This document shows positions 21,801 to 34,566 of a DNA stretch of 64,000 bases, piece by piece. The stretch is from Combretum micranthum (taxonomy: Eukaryota; Streptophyta; Magnoliopsida; Myrtales; Combretaceae): contig JAMXBD010000402.1 in NCBI GenBank assembly GCA_024138025.1, forward strand, positions 744,001-808,000. The letters are read 5' to 3'. The translations under genes were made by a program, and so were the position numbers. How positions within the stretch are numbered: the first letter of the stretch is position 1; each line of letters begins with the position of its first letter. The notes beneath the pieces are model-generated. The model made no database searches. It was not told the origin of the DNA and worked only from the letters and a program-made list of their open reading frames with translations.

Positions 21801-24800
21801 CCCCTAAGAACCAATTAGATCCCCAATAATAGTTAATTCAATTTAATAAAATAAACAATAGCCTAATGTTTACTTATTATAAGTAGGTCTTCTGATCTAT
21901 CCATGATAGTAAGAACCATCATATATCCAAAATTTATTTTAAAAAAAAAAAAAACCTTCAAAAATCATAACCTATCAAGTTGTGACGCTCGAATTTTGCA
22001 GCAAGGTGAATTTCAAATTTTTTTTTTTTCAAATTTTCTTCATCTTTTCATTTTTTTATTCTCTACTTTTTTATAAGTTTTTATTAAAATAATTAAATTA
22101 ATGTATTTATAAGTATTATTTTATTGAAATAGATCAATCGAAAGTGAACCCATCTCCATAATTAATATTAACACTTAATTTTAAAATAAAGGTTATAAGT
22201 TCATCAAAAGAAAAAACACGGGTCACTTTGTTGCAAAAATCCCTAAATATGGATCACATTTATATAATTTTCCCTATTACCTCTATGTGTATACAAAGTT
22301 AATTAATATAATAGACTTTTTGAAAGTTTATCTCAATTATCTTTTTAACAACATATGTATGTTGATTGTTATAATACAGTATTAATATTTATGTTTAATT
22401 ATATAAATATGGCATTTATAAAGAGTTAGTGCCCTTTAAATTATACTGAATTCTTAACTAACTACTTCTCTGTCAACGTGGCTTGACTACTGCAATATTA
22501 TGAACCTCAAATCTTGTATTGTTATGCATAGGGACCAGAGACATGAAAGCTTTATATTGTTCTAACTTCCATATGCCATCATCTCCAGGTCCTTATTCCA
22601 ACTTGTGAACCATCTTATTTTTTAAGATCCTATGCAATGGGAAGGGATTCTTGAACAAAGTGGATTTCTAACGTGTTTTCTTTTAAATTAATGACTAATT
22701 TTTTGTATTTAGCAAAAATGAAGAGCATATATCCTGCTGCATATAGTAGAATAATTATGACAAACTAAAAAATGAAGGGCATATATCCTGCTGCATATAG
22801 TAGAACAATTATGACAAACTAACAGTACCCAATATATTAAAAATTCATATATGAGGTACACTCTTTGGCAAGGAAAAATGGCATTAACCCGGGTATCCAA
22901 GGTCTAGGTAACAATTATAGACAACAAGTCGTAATATCTCCTAAACTATCTGCTCCAATTCTCCTGCACAACTAGGCATTTAATCACATTAATAAAAAAT
23001 TAAGTTTACAACATTTTATCCATAGGAGTATATGGTATTGAATACGTATAACGTTTTCACACTGAAGTAATTCTCCACTTTTTACAAACAATGGAAAAAT
23101 GAAAATAAAAATAGAGAAGGAAACCATTTTCTTTGCTCCTATGTTTTTATTGCTTCCATTTGGTCCATAACCAAAGTAGTTGATCACAAAACAATCATTG
23201 ATCTCCTTCATTAATGAAAACCTCTTGATCTAAAGAAAACAATGATATTTTTCATGCATCATTAATGGACAAATAATCATATTCCTTCTCGCTGCATCCT
23301 GTTATTTCATCCCTAGCTTAACATAAATCCATAAAGGGCAGACAAGAAGTTGGTTCATAATACCACAATCTCGTAAGAGCAGAAAATGGATAAAAATATA
23401 ATGATATGGCTACAATTAAAAAATAACGTTTCAAAAGATTCAGCTAGTGAGAAACCATATGCTAAGACAGAGATTTTCCATTTTTGAGAACACTTGGAAA
23501 ATCCAGCTGGGCAAATAATGCAACTTTAGTAAAATTATTCTTCTAGTTCAGAGACAGTGTTTTCGTATTTGTAATGTTGCTAAAAGAAAAAAAAAAAATT
23601 GGATTTGATCCAATTAATAGTCTTGTAAAAATACAAAAAGAAAGATTACCTGATAATTTACATCAGAAGATCTAAGCGTGAGGTACATTCTGCCTTGCAC
23701 TCAAAACATGGTTGTGTGCCCGCGAAGAACTACTCTTTTAACTCCTATTTCTACTTTGCACAAGGAGTCTTAACAGATTGAGACCCATCATAGGATAACC
23801 CTAAGGAGAGGGTAGAATACATTCCACTACATTAGAACAATATAAGATCAGTTGGAGAGAGGAAAAAATTAGATAAACATGTCATTACAGTTTAGACATC
23901 AATGAGCAAATTTGAAATAGGCAAAAAGGAAATTGTGAACCTTTTTCAAATCTAACTTAGCAATCCTTCTAGGATCTCAACCTTTTGATCTATTACGTAT
24001 CTAACTTAATTTTTTTGTTTAACTGTTTTTCATTTCTAAAATTTTTAACAATCAATTAAAACTTTACTAATTATGAACATGTTGTATAAATTACAGTTTC
24101 GTGTATATATATATCCAAAATCTAATGAAGTTCCAACAACCGTTTGATATTTAATTTTCTTAATTATGAGTTTGATGAATTGAAGTAAATGGAGCAGCTT
24201 AATCGAAACGTACTTGCAATCATCTTTTCACGAACATTATTAGGAGTCTCCTTAAGCAATGATAAAGAACTTTTAAATTCAATGACCAAAACTTTCACAG
24301 TAAGAAAAAACAACTCATCTTAGCAGTAAGATGTCACTCAAAGAGGGTAAAAGAAAAGTAATAGACAAGAAAATACCAGCTATACATTGAGCAAAGCTAC
24401 CAAATATGTCATTGTATGCAATTACGTGCTCACAATAACACTAGTGTTGACCTTGTCGTATGTCTTCGTTATATTCATTAAGCTCTTGATATGAATAGAA
24501 GAGTAATACTAATCGTGCATCATGAATTAATAAAAACACCGATCTTTCCTCGCCGCATCCACCTATTATCCCTTATAGAAACAGAAGAGCATAAAAGAAT
24601 TAAAAAAAAAAAGAATAAAAGACTTACAGAGTATGGTCCATTAGAGATCTTCAAAAGCATAATTCGTGGAGCTAAAGGATGACTTTCCCCTCTTTTACCT
24701 AGACATTTAAAACATCTTTTAGAGGGAAAAATATTAAGAATGATTAAAAAATCTAGCTATATACATTTTATGATTCTCCAAAATACTAAATACATATTTT

Positions 24801-24804
24801 TTTT
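21801..24804. other. Gene-free AT-rich stretch
   Basis: Contains homopolymer runs and a 54-bp tandem duplication (annotated separately). Short frames at 22709-22900, 22984-23211 and 24491-24682 have no recognisable product and are not called. Confidence 0.4.
22715..22822. repeat. 54-bp tandem duplication
   Basis: AATGAAGAGCATATATCCTG and the following 34 bases occur twice in a row with only two or three differences (second copy begins near 22769). The period is divisible by three, so an antisense frame stays open through both copies, but it resembles no known protein. Confidence 0.85.
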
Positions 24805-25077
24805 GGTAAACTTTGCGAATGGTACCTAAGCATGCAATTAGGTACTGAATTTTGAAATTGATCAATTTAGTACCTAAAAAAACTTTTCATGCATACCAAT
24901 ATTATCCCTATCATTTTGGTTATAAATGTCATGTCAAATAACGATTTCGGCCAATTTAACGAAGGTACTATTGGCATACATGGAAAGTTTCTTCATGTAT
25001 TAAATTGATCAATTTCACAGTTTAAGTAATCAATCGAATATTTTGTTAAAGTTCAGGTACTATTTACGACATTAACC
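24805..25077. mobile_element. Fold-back MITE, 273 bp
   Basis: The left arm (GGTAAACTTTGCGAATGGTACC ... AAATTGATCAATTT, 24805-24873) pairs with the right arm (AAATTGATCAATTT region at 25004 to CGACATTAACC at 25077) as an imperfect inverted repeat of about 70 bp. There is no open frame. The long terminal inverted repeats and GTACCT motifs resemble Mutator-type or fold-back MITEs of dicots. A clear target duplication was not found. Confidence 0.7.
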
Positions 25078-25078
25078 C

Positions 25079-26839
25079 TATGTTTCTATGTTTTGCATCA
25101 TCTAGCTATGTGATCATACCATTTTTTTCCAACATTCTGTTTTTCATTCAAAAAGTGCATTGAATACTCTTGTTGTTTGAGCAACAACATTCTATAAATG
25201 ATCGACCCTTCCAAAGACATGGGCATATTATCTGACATTTTTCACCAATGAAGTATAAATAAATCTCACGAGGTAACTCAAAAACATACTTTGTGAGTCC
25301 TCTCCATGGAAGATTCTTTTTACTCCATGGAACATGTTATGAAGCAATTCTCTAAGATAGCTGCTCAGTACATACCAATTTATCTTGCCTAAGAACATAT
25401 GCATATGCTCCTTTGGCCACTATCATATAAAAGACAAATTATCAAGTATTAAATTCTTGGATATGCTATAGATGTATCATCCATATAGAAGCTCAATCCA
25501 CATAAACTTAGTTCCTCAAAGTCATTTGTGGAATGACAAGCCACATCATAAAGAGCTTCGTAGTGCATTGTCCTAGTTGCTCAATCCACTTTGTTTCTTT
25601 TTCCTTTTTTCAATACTACCTTTATCATCTTCCCGTCCCAAACAAATGAGCACCTATCACAACATTATATCAAAGATAACAAAGGATTGACAAGATAAGG
25701 TTTAATTGGGTATGATATTTAATGTAATTTCAAACTTTATAGGTGAATTTTACAAGTAGAGATTCTATTAACTATTACATTCAACAATTTTTAATTTATA
25801 TAAAATTAAAAGTACATCCAAAATATTGATAGTGTTTTCGATATAGGAAATGAGAATAGAATTTTCAAAATCAATGTCTTTGAATTGTACTCTTACCTAT
25901 AAAATCACTTAACGAGAATTCTTTTAGATGTGCCTCTAAACATTTACATAAGAAAAAAATAAAAAGGGAAAAATTAAAAAGAGAAAAAAATGGATAGAAC
26001 GACAATTTTAAAATAAATTGGATACTTGAACGCATATTGAAAGACACAACATGTGAACATTGATAAAAGTCATGGTTTGTTGCTCCATGATCACTCGAAA
26101 GCCTTTTTCCTAGATAAAGAAAGACACCTTAGGAGCAACATAAGACTTTGTATGATGGTTTTTATGTGCACCAATCACCATGAATTTGGGAAACAATTTC
26201 CAAGAAATTGGTAAGCGGAGAGAAGTTCGCAGTTGGACCCATTAGAAGAATGAGATGACAAGCCCCATTTTCCTTAACAATAATGGCCAAGATTAAGAGA
26301 GTTGGGCCTCTGAAATATGGCCTTCATGGCAAGAACAAGTATATCTTTTACCAAATTATGGTAGTCTTGGATATGTATTAACATAAAGACAACATTTATA
26401 GTAAATTAACATATTAAATGAACATTAAGCTGACCATCCTATCCATGTTAATGTAGTAAATTTCATGATATACAAGACCACGAGCATGGGATGCTATAGC
26501 GTGTTATCCACCACTGGTGCTGCTTGAATGATTCAAGTACTTTTGTGTAAATTAATTATTACATGCACTTGCGTCAACAAAACAGTCTTTACAAAAGTAT
26601 TTACTATTTATATACAAGGCATTTCAGGCACGATCTTCCTAGCCCTCAAAACATCATTAATTTAACCATATATTATGCTTTATACGGTAATTTCGTAAAG
26701 AACCAAGTGAAGCAATTCTTATCAGTACACAACAATTATGTTCCGCAAAGGGGGTCTTATTAGCTTGAGACGTAAAAAATAGCATGTCAGAATGCAGTTG
26801 AGTTCTACAAGACAACAAAGTAAAAATAAATGTCTATCA
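25079..26839. other. Gene-free stretch, repeat relics likely
   Basis: The first 70 bp (about 25090-25150) resemble 6093-6160, showing a shared dispersed repeat. Past that, no domain was recognised. A 28-codon plus-strand frame at 25306-25391 (MEDSFYSMEHVM...) is too short to call. Confidence 0.4.
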
Positions 26840-26844
26840 AGTTT

Positions 26845-27206
26845 TGATGCGGATGAGATTGCAGAGATATATTTGATTAATAGAGAGAAGTTGAAGATGG
26901 AGCGGAAGACAAGCAAAGGCCGGTATTAATGCCGCCGGCCTAAAAGTCTGTGTAGGATGTAGGCCGAACAATACAATTTCAAGGCCACCAGCTTTCTTTT
27001 AATTCATGCCAGCTTTTAGCTTTTTCATAATCTTTTGTTTATTTTATGTTTTCCCTTATCTCTTGAGACTATAAATAGTCTTTTAGGTATTTTTGTTTAG
27101 GACAAGTATTATTTTATCTATTGAAACCCTAATCGTAGAGATCCTTTCTCTTTGAAAGATTTGTTGTTCTTGCAAATTCTTGTTTGAACACTTTAACGCT
27201 GCGTTA
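26845..27206 (+). repeat. 5' LTR of gypsy element B
   Basis: It starts TGATGCGGATGAG and ends CACTTTAACGCTGCGTTA. It aligns with 37128-37530 except for a 41-bp segment missing here after GCCGGCCT (near 26940). TATA box at 27070-27078. Confidence 0.92.
27070..27078 (+). promoter_or_regulatory. LTR TATA box
   Basis: TATAAATAG within GAGACTATAAATAGTCTTTT, conserved in the 3' LTR (37394-37402) and in the 5' LTR of element A. Likely core promoter of this family. Confidence 0.65.
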
Positions 27207-27208
27207 GG

Positions 27209-27220
27209 TGGTATTAGAGC
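27209..27220 (+). other. Primer binding site of gypsy element B
   Basis: TGGTATTAGAGC just inside the 5' LTR; one change from the initiator methionine tRNA complement seen in element A. Confidence 0.85.
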
Positions 27221-27259
27221 AGGATAGTTACTGACGGTGATAACAGTGCTCTCAGTGAC

Positions 27260-28373
27260 GATGTTCACGAGGGTGGAGCCCCTCAGGGGGACGATGCATT
27301 GCTACTGAATCACATTTTCCAACGTTTCAAGGAACGTTTTGAGGAGATTGTGGATCATTTGGATGCTTGTGAGATTGATGCAAATAGGAGGAGGAATGAC
27401 AATAGAAGGCCAGGGGACGATGTAGCTCGTGGTGAACCTATTGACATATTGATTCCTGTTCGTAAACAACCTATCTATGATGAAGACTCGGAAGAGAGTG
27501 ATGTGGAACCACCACGGTTCGCTCGTAATCCACCATATGGTGGTCAAAGGAGGAATGATTATGATGATAGGGACACAAGGAATCTTTGTTATCAGCTGTA
27601 TGGTGGGTACATGAGAGATGGATATGATGATTAGGATGGTGGAGATTTTCGATTGAAGGTTGATATTCCATATTTTAATGGGAATCTAGGGATTGAAGAG
27701 TTTTCCGACTAGATTACAGATGTTGATCGATTCTTCAATTATGCGAAAACCCCTCCTGAAAGGAGAGTGAGATTGGTGGCATGTCATTTGAAGGGGATGG
27801 CTTTTGCATGGTGGGAGTAGATTCAACATAGGAGAGAGTGAGAAGGAAAGGGTCCGGTTCGTATTTGGTACCGGATGAAATATTTGATGAAGATGGAATT
27901 TTTACCGCCAGACTACAAGCAAATTCTTTTCCAGCAATACCAGAGGTGCCAACAAGGTAGTAGATCTGTTCATGAATTCACTGCTGAGTTTTTGAGGCTA
28001 GCAGAAAGGAACAATCTTATAAAGTCTGAAGGTTAGCAGGTGGCTTGATATTTAGAAGGTTTAAATTCAGCGTTGCGAGATAGAATAGGGGTACAAGTTA
28101 TTCACACTTTAAGTGAGGTGAAAAATCTAGCACTGAAGGTCGAATTGATGTAGCAAGAGCGCGGGAATAGAAATTTTGGGGGATATAGAACCATTTCCTA
28201 ATCAAAGGAGAAGAGCAACGAGGTGAAGGAACAATTGAATTGTGGATTCAATGCAAAGAGTAAGACTCAAGAAGATAAAGTAATAGGATAAACGTCTTAT
28301 AAATGAGGGACATGAGAAAGAAGGTAGGAAGGTAATAACCCCTACGCAAAACCGATTGCTGGGAAGTGCTTTC
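27260..28373 (+). pseudogene. Gypsy B Gag, N-terminal and capsid part
   Basis: Open from 27299 to 27634 (FQRFKERFEEIVDHLDACEID...), then with in-frame stops at 27632, 27711 and later. Capsid signature GGDFRLKVDIPYFNG, ACHLKGMAFAWWE, FLPPDYKQILFQQYQRCQQG and VHEFTAEFLRLAERNNL align with element A. Reading is lost in places by TGG-to-TAG and CAG-to-TAG changes. The frame reaches the first cysteine of the zinc knuckle (AGKC, about 28366), where the solo LTR interrupts it. Confidence 0.88.
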
Positions 28374-31300
28374 TGTCATGCCCCGAAGGGTATCCTAAAC
28401 TTGGCAGTCCACCGTACATAATATTAAAGCCTAAGCGTGACCGCCTTAGTCACGCAAAGGCTTCCATACTATGTACAAGGCGTCTAACACATGGAGGAGA
28501 CACATCGGAGTGATATATTTTATATTGATACAACTTGAGTAACAAAATAAAGGAAATACAACTCGCTATATTTCAAATACAATTCGTCCACAGAATTCAC
28601 TACACAAACTTTTACAAGACAATTCATAACACCTAGCTAATATATTCAAGTATTCTTACTCCCGCTAGAATCCCAAGGTCGTACTCGGCTCTAGACATCT
28701 TAGTCCCCACGTAACATTCTTGAGTTAACCTATTTAATCAAACATCTATTGGGGTATAAGCTACACTAGCTTAGTGAGTAAGAACTTCCAAGATCATATT
28801 TATAACACATCATACAAACAAGTGATTAGTCAGACAAGTGATATGTATCAAACATATGGATTCAACAAACATATGACCAGTCGAAAATCATATGTGGATG
28901 GACTTGCGCCTTCCATCCCAAGTTAGCAGATTAACGAATCCTGCGGTATGACACCATTTAAGCTCACGGTCAACTGAACTATAAATTTGTTTTGAGGATC
29001 ACGATTAACCGAACTTTACACCATTTAGTATCACGGGAAATGCTCCATCCCCATTGTGATATGAATGAGTTCAATTTCATCTTCAATTCTAAATAATCAA
29101 TTATACCAATTCTTTTAAGTGATCAATCAATAATCGCAGACAGTTAATTCTAATTCATCTATACAAGCAATAGTTAATCACCCGGCTTCGATATTCTTAT
29201 ATTCCATTTCTCATATCAACAACAACCATACATAGTTCCCATTCATCCCCATCATGCATATCCATTTTATGTTTACTAAATATCTAGTGCAACTATCATT
29301 ACAATCACATACAATAAATGGAATCGGAAGTAATACTCACTCGGTCATTGGATCACCGGTCTTTTAGTAAAAGTAATCTGGTGGTAAGGAATCGTCGATT
29401 TCAGGGTCACCTAAAAAGGAAGAAATACCTTAATAAGTATTTCATCACTTAACTAGTCCAACTATCTCATACAGATTATCAAATTCGTAATTCTCGTCCT
29501 AAGCGGGAATTCCAACTTAAAACGGCATAACTTAGTCGTTTTAACTCGGAATTTAGCAAATTATACATCGATTTCTATGTACTTCGAAAGATCTATCTAA
29601 TTCTAATATTATTTTCTAGTTTTGAAAAAGTTTGGGTCACGAAACAGAAAGATCAGTTCTGATCAGAAATAATTTCCAATTCTGAAAAATAGTTTTGCAA
29701 ATGTTTGAAATGTTTCTACTTTATAAATCAATTATACATAATATTAATGATTTCCTATCATGAATGGCGTGTTATGATTTTAATGTATGCATGATCTTGA
29801 TGGTATTTACTAAAAGAAAATTTTAAAACTCTTTATTTTGCAAGACTTCAAGAATAACTACTTTTAAGAATACTAGTTTCCTAACTTTGATAACTCACTT
29901 GTGTTTTGGGATTAATTCTTAAGAATTTCTAGTTATCTAGGTTAGAATTGAATTTTCATTATATCTATTACTTAAGACCTTCATTTCTACATAAAAATTT
30001 CTATTTTACACTTTGTAAATATGTTTTCAGGTAGGGTTAATTCCAAAATCCGAATTTTGTAAAAATTGTTTTTGTGGTGATTCCTTTAGGTAAAAATCAT
30101 TTGGTACTTAGAAAATTAAGGCTCAATCATACCTAGCCACTAAGGACTTCATTTTTTTAATAAAACTTCTATTTTTAGTTTGGAAAGTAAGTGTTTTCAT
30201 GCCATTACTCCATTATTACGAATTTCTTGAAATGACCAACAACTCAATTTTTCCTACTTTATTTCTATAAATGCATCATGTATATATGTAATACCTATAA
30301 GCTATTGTTTTGAAGGTTATGAGATGATCTATCTATATGTATACATATAGTACCAAGAATTATTTTCGAAAACTTTTACTTTGCAAAACTTTGAATTTTA
30401 CTAGACTTGAGAAAAATAGTTTTTCTTCTTATAAAATCATACTTTCTTTTATCAAAACTCAACCTTGATGACCTATATAACCATCACCTTCATTATTTCA
30501 ATAAAAACCTTCATTTTGGGGTTAGAAAGTAGATGTTTAAATAGGTGATTTGCCTAAGTACGAATTTTACAAAATTTTTAAGAATGAAAACATTATTTAA
30601 CTTATTCTTGGAAACCATTTGTTGTTCTAAGGTTATATTTTGATAAACCTCTCTTATCCTTGTCAAAACATGGTCTTTGTTACATATATTCCCTATGACT
30701 TCCATTTTCCTATAAAAATTATCATTTTGGCATTTGGAAATAGGTGTTTAAATGGTGGCTATTTTCAAATCCGAATTTTGAAAAATTCATTTGAGTTTGT
30801 TTTCTTTGTAAAACTCATTTAGTCTTTCAAAAACCATTTCCTAATCAAACCTACCCCTTAAGGCTTCCATTTCTTTAATAAAAATCTTGTTTTAAAGTTG
30901 CAAAATAGGTTTTCAAAATTAGTCTTGGTTGAGATCCAAATTTATAAAATTTATTTTTGGACATACCTTTTGATAAAATCTATCTAAACTTATGAAAATC
31001 CATTCCTTACATATCCTATCTTAAGAGTCTTCCATATCTTGAATAAAACTTCATTTTTAAGTTGGAAAACATGTTTTTAAACTATGCCTTGGCCGAAATC
31101 CGAAAATAGAGTTTTGTTATGAGAAATAATCTTTGAAAATCATCTTTGAATCATGTAAAATGAAGTCTTGATGATATATATACCTTAAGCCTTCATTATC
31201 TCAAGTAAAAATTCCATTTTGACGCTTGGAAAGTGGTTTTTAAAAATGGGTCTTGCCTAGATACGAATTTCAACATTTTTGTTTAAGTTCAAAACCAAGA

Positions 31301-33717
31301 TCTACACTTAATATGAACATAAATATAAAAGAAATCCATGGTAGTAAACTATAAACTCATGGATCTAAACTTTACTCATCAAAATCATTCATTCATGTTA
31401 TCTATTCCATAAACCCTTCATTTTAAATGAAAAATACACATTTTGAAGTTGAAAAATAACTTTTCTAAATACGGTTCCCTTTTTATCCGAATTTTCAAAA
31501 ATGATTTTTGTTGAAAATAAAATAGATCTTTGGCTTTCTAAAACTTTCCTACTATCATCATGCTACTACAAGTTATTTATGAACATAAAACAAAAGTCTA
31601 ATGCATTTATGAACTCAAAACACTAGATCTAGTTTACTATACTAGTTATAAATACATGAACACTATGATGGTTATGTGGATGATGAATATATGCATAAAT
31701 CATAAACAATAACCACATAACTTGAAAATAAAACAAAATAATAGTAAAAAATAACTCAAATAACAAGATCTAAAACATAAACAAAATCAAAGCTACAAAA
31801 AAAAGTTAGATCTACAAAATATAACTACTTTTAGCAAGAAAATAATAATAATACAAGAGAGTACTTATGGATAAGAGGAGTGTTTCATTTTGGCATCATC
31901 ATCCTTAGCCTTTAAGCTTATGCAAAGTCATTTAATGCATGAAACGCTTACTATACTTTACCTATATCACCTATGGAAGCTTTGGACAAGAGTTTTATCC
32001 AAGAATCTTGAAGAAATATGTGTGGAGCTTAAAGATGGAATGGGGGCAGCAAGGTTTTCTTGTGAGAACAAGAGAAAATGAAGAAAGAAAGAGAGGAAAA
32101 AGATAGGAAAAGTGTAAAGAATGGTTAAGGTTTAAAGGTGTAAGTGAGAGAGAGAGATGGAATGAGTTAAAAACACATTAAATGAGATAAAAATAAATAA
32201 ATGGGCAGCAATGTGAGTCCCAAAACTAACGTGAAAATGGAGAAGAGAGAGAGAGGAAACTTGGTTAGCTTTTGACTTGAAAATGTAATGTGTAGTTAAT
32301 GTGTAAGGATAGCTTCTTAAAGAAGGGTTGAATTAACTTTACTTTAATAAATTTTGGAGTATTTCAAGGAACAAGGCAGCCATATAGAAGAGAAAAATCT
32401 GCTATGAAGTGATAATGAAGTGTCGAAAGATTAAAGTGAAAAAGAAGTGATGTGTGAAAGGTGTACTTAAAAGTATGGGTTGTAAGAGTATGGGTTGTAA
32501 GAGTACTTTCTTAATAAATAAGATAAAAATAATAAAAATATAGAAAATGTATTCCAAATATTTGTAGGAGATTTTTCATAATTAAAATAAGATAATTATT
32601 TATTTATTTTAGTGAATTATCAAATAAGTTACCAGTATGATCAAAATACGCAAATATGAGCTATAATTGATATTTTTATAACCCGAAAAATTCTAAAAAT
32701 TTATTTTATGGAAATAAAAATATTTTTAAAATATTTTATAATTATTAAATTAATTTATTTTATTTTTAGTATCGGGCCTTAAACAGAAATCGATCCCGTA
32801 AAAACCCGAAACTAACTAAATTTTAGAAAAACGGAATTTCCTATGATATATAGAATATTTATCTAAAAATATAAGGGCTTATAAGAATAATAAAATTATA
32901 TAATGAATAGTAGTGAATAATGCAAAAGACTAATTAATTACCGGTAGTAATGAAATACGAATAAAATCACAAAATCATATAATTCTAGTTATCGAAAAAT
33001 TATAAAACTGATATTTTAGAAATCCTTATGAAAATACAAGTCTAACGGTATTAATGGTATATTTTTTATATCTCGAGCCCCGAGACACACTTTTCAAAGT
33101 ATGTACCCGAACGGGTTCGAAATAGGTCAAAAATTTACCAATCTGATATTTTTAAGCGATCTTATATTACTACAAGCTATTCTACACACTTAAACTACAC
33201 CTCGGCCTCTAGGGTTAAGGGCGCGAGATTGCCGGACTTAAACTACTGTATTCCACTTAGGGTTTTCGAGTGATTTTCTGGTTTAGATCTTTGCCAATTT
33301 GGAAACTGATATTTTATGTTTATACAACATATTTAATTTGAGAAATTTATTTTAAATTTTATTTTTGTAAGTATTTAATATTTCTCAACGTTTTCGGAAT
33401 TCTTTGAATTGAGTTTTATTTCCGAAGGTTTATCGTTATTTACTTTTTAATAATTGGTTTTTTTTTTTGTTCTATATTACCGGGTTTTACAAGTTGGAGT
33501 TAACTATAGAATTTCTCATACATAGCGGTTTTGAATTTGAAGACTGTTGAGTTCTTATTTTATTTTTAAGGATTTTCATTTTCTCAAGATTAAGAAGTTT
33601 CTGGATTCGTTAGGGATTTAGAACTTGTCGAAACTCGGTTTTAATTTAAAGTCATTTTTAGGGTTTATTTTCGAAGTTCATTTTTGAATTATTTACTGAA
33701 ATTTTCCGGGGCTTACA
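28374..33717 (-). mobile_element. Giant solo LTR, 5,344 bp, inside gypsy B gag
   Basis: Ends are TGTCATGCCCCGAAGGG and CCGGGGCTTACA, with TG...CA termini and imperfect inverted ends. The 5-bp target duplication CTTTC flanks it exactly (28369-28373 and 33718-33722). Joining the flanks restores the zinc-knuckle codons of Gag. It has no coding capacity and no second LTR copy inside, so it is a solo LTR of unusual length. It is homologous to copies at 3147, 7611 and 40810. LTRs of this size are known mainly from Tat/Ogre-type gypsy elements and LARDs; assignment to that group is inference. Orientation follows the TATA position in related copies. Confidence 0.88.
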
Positions 33718-34207
33718 CTTTCGATGTGGTCAACCTAGACATAGATCTAATGAATGTCCTTAGAGGAAGACCGTTAATATTGTAGAAAGAGAAGATGATA
33801 ATGAGGGGATCTGTTGTGAAGCGGATGAAGATGAAGAGGAGGAATATGATGAGGAAGAAGAAGGGGTGTATGTCGTCTAGAGGTTGATGTTGACACCAAA
33901 GGCGGAAGATCATACTCAGCGCCACCAAATGTTTAGAACTAGATGCATTATTGATGGTAAGGTGTTTGGAGTAATTGTTGATAGTGATAGTTGTGAGAAC
34001 ATAATAGGGAAGAAGATAGTGCAAAAACTGAAATTGCCCTTAGAGAAACATCAAAATCCCTACACTTTGGGGTGGATTAAATCAGCTACTGGAAAAATTG
34101 AAGTGACGGAGCGCTGCAAGGTTCCGTTCTCCATAGGTAAATATAATGATGTGGTAGATATGGATGTGTGCCACCTTCTGTTTGGTAGCCATGGCAATAT
34201 GATGTAG
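33718..34207 (+). pseudogene. Gypsy B Gag C-terminus and protease
   Basis: It resumes at the zinc knuckle (CFRCGQPRHRSNEC once joined to the 5' part), then an early stop and an acidic linker. The protease region is open from 33884: MLTPKAEDHTQRHQMF, then GVIVDSDSCENII. The active-site triad DSG is changed to DSD, which should abolish activity. Then PFSIGKYNDVVDMDVCHLL and a TAG at about 34205. Confidence 0.88.
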
Positions 34208-34472
34208 ATGCACAACACTTAGGAAAGAGTAATGTGTATAAATTAGAAAGGGGAGGAGTGAAATACACTTTGTTACCACTAAAGGACAAGACTGATTTAT
34301 CAAATAAGAGTATGTTTTTGTCTGTGGTGAAGGACTTTGGGGCTGAGATGAAAGAAACTAGGTAAGTGCATGCTTTGATTGTAAAGCAGGTCCTGGGAAT
34401 GATGCTGAGTTGCAAGTGGAGAAGCAACCATAATTAGTTCGACCCTTAATATAGGAATTCAAGGAGTTGATT

Positions 34473-34566
34473 CCAGATGATATTCCAGCTGGGTTACTGC
34501 AATTGAGGGACATCCAGCACCAGATGATATTCCAGCTAGGTTACTGCAATTGAGGGACATCCAGCA
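34473..34566. repeat. 47-bp tandem duplication in gypsy B pol
   Basis: The segment CCAGATGATATTCCAGCT...GACATCCAGCA occurs at 34473-34519 and again at 34520-34566 with one difference. The length is not divisible by three, so it shifts the frame just before the RT domain. Confidence 0.93.

Noticed and set aside
25490..25595. Possible copia RNase H relic on the minus strand
   Set aside because: YEALYDVACHSTN faintly recalls an STEAEY-type motif, but the surrounding residues do not follow the family.
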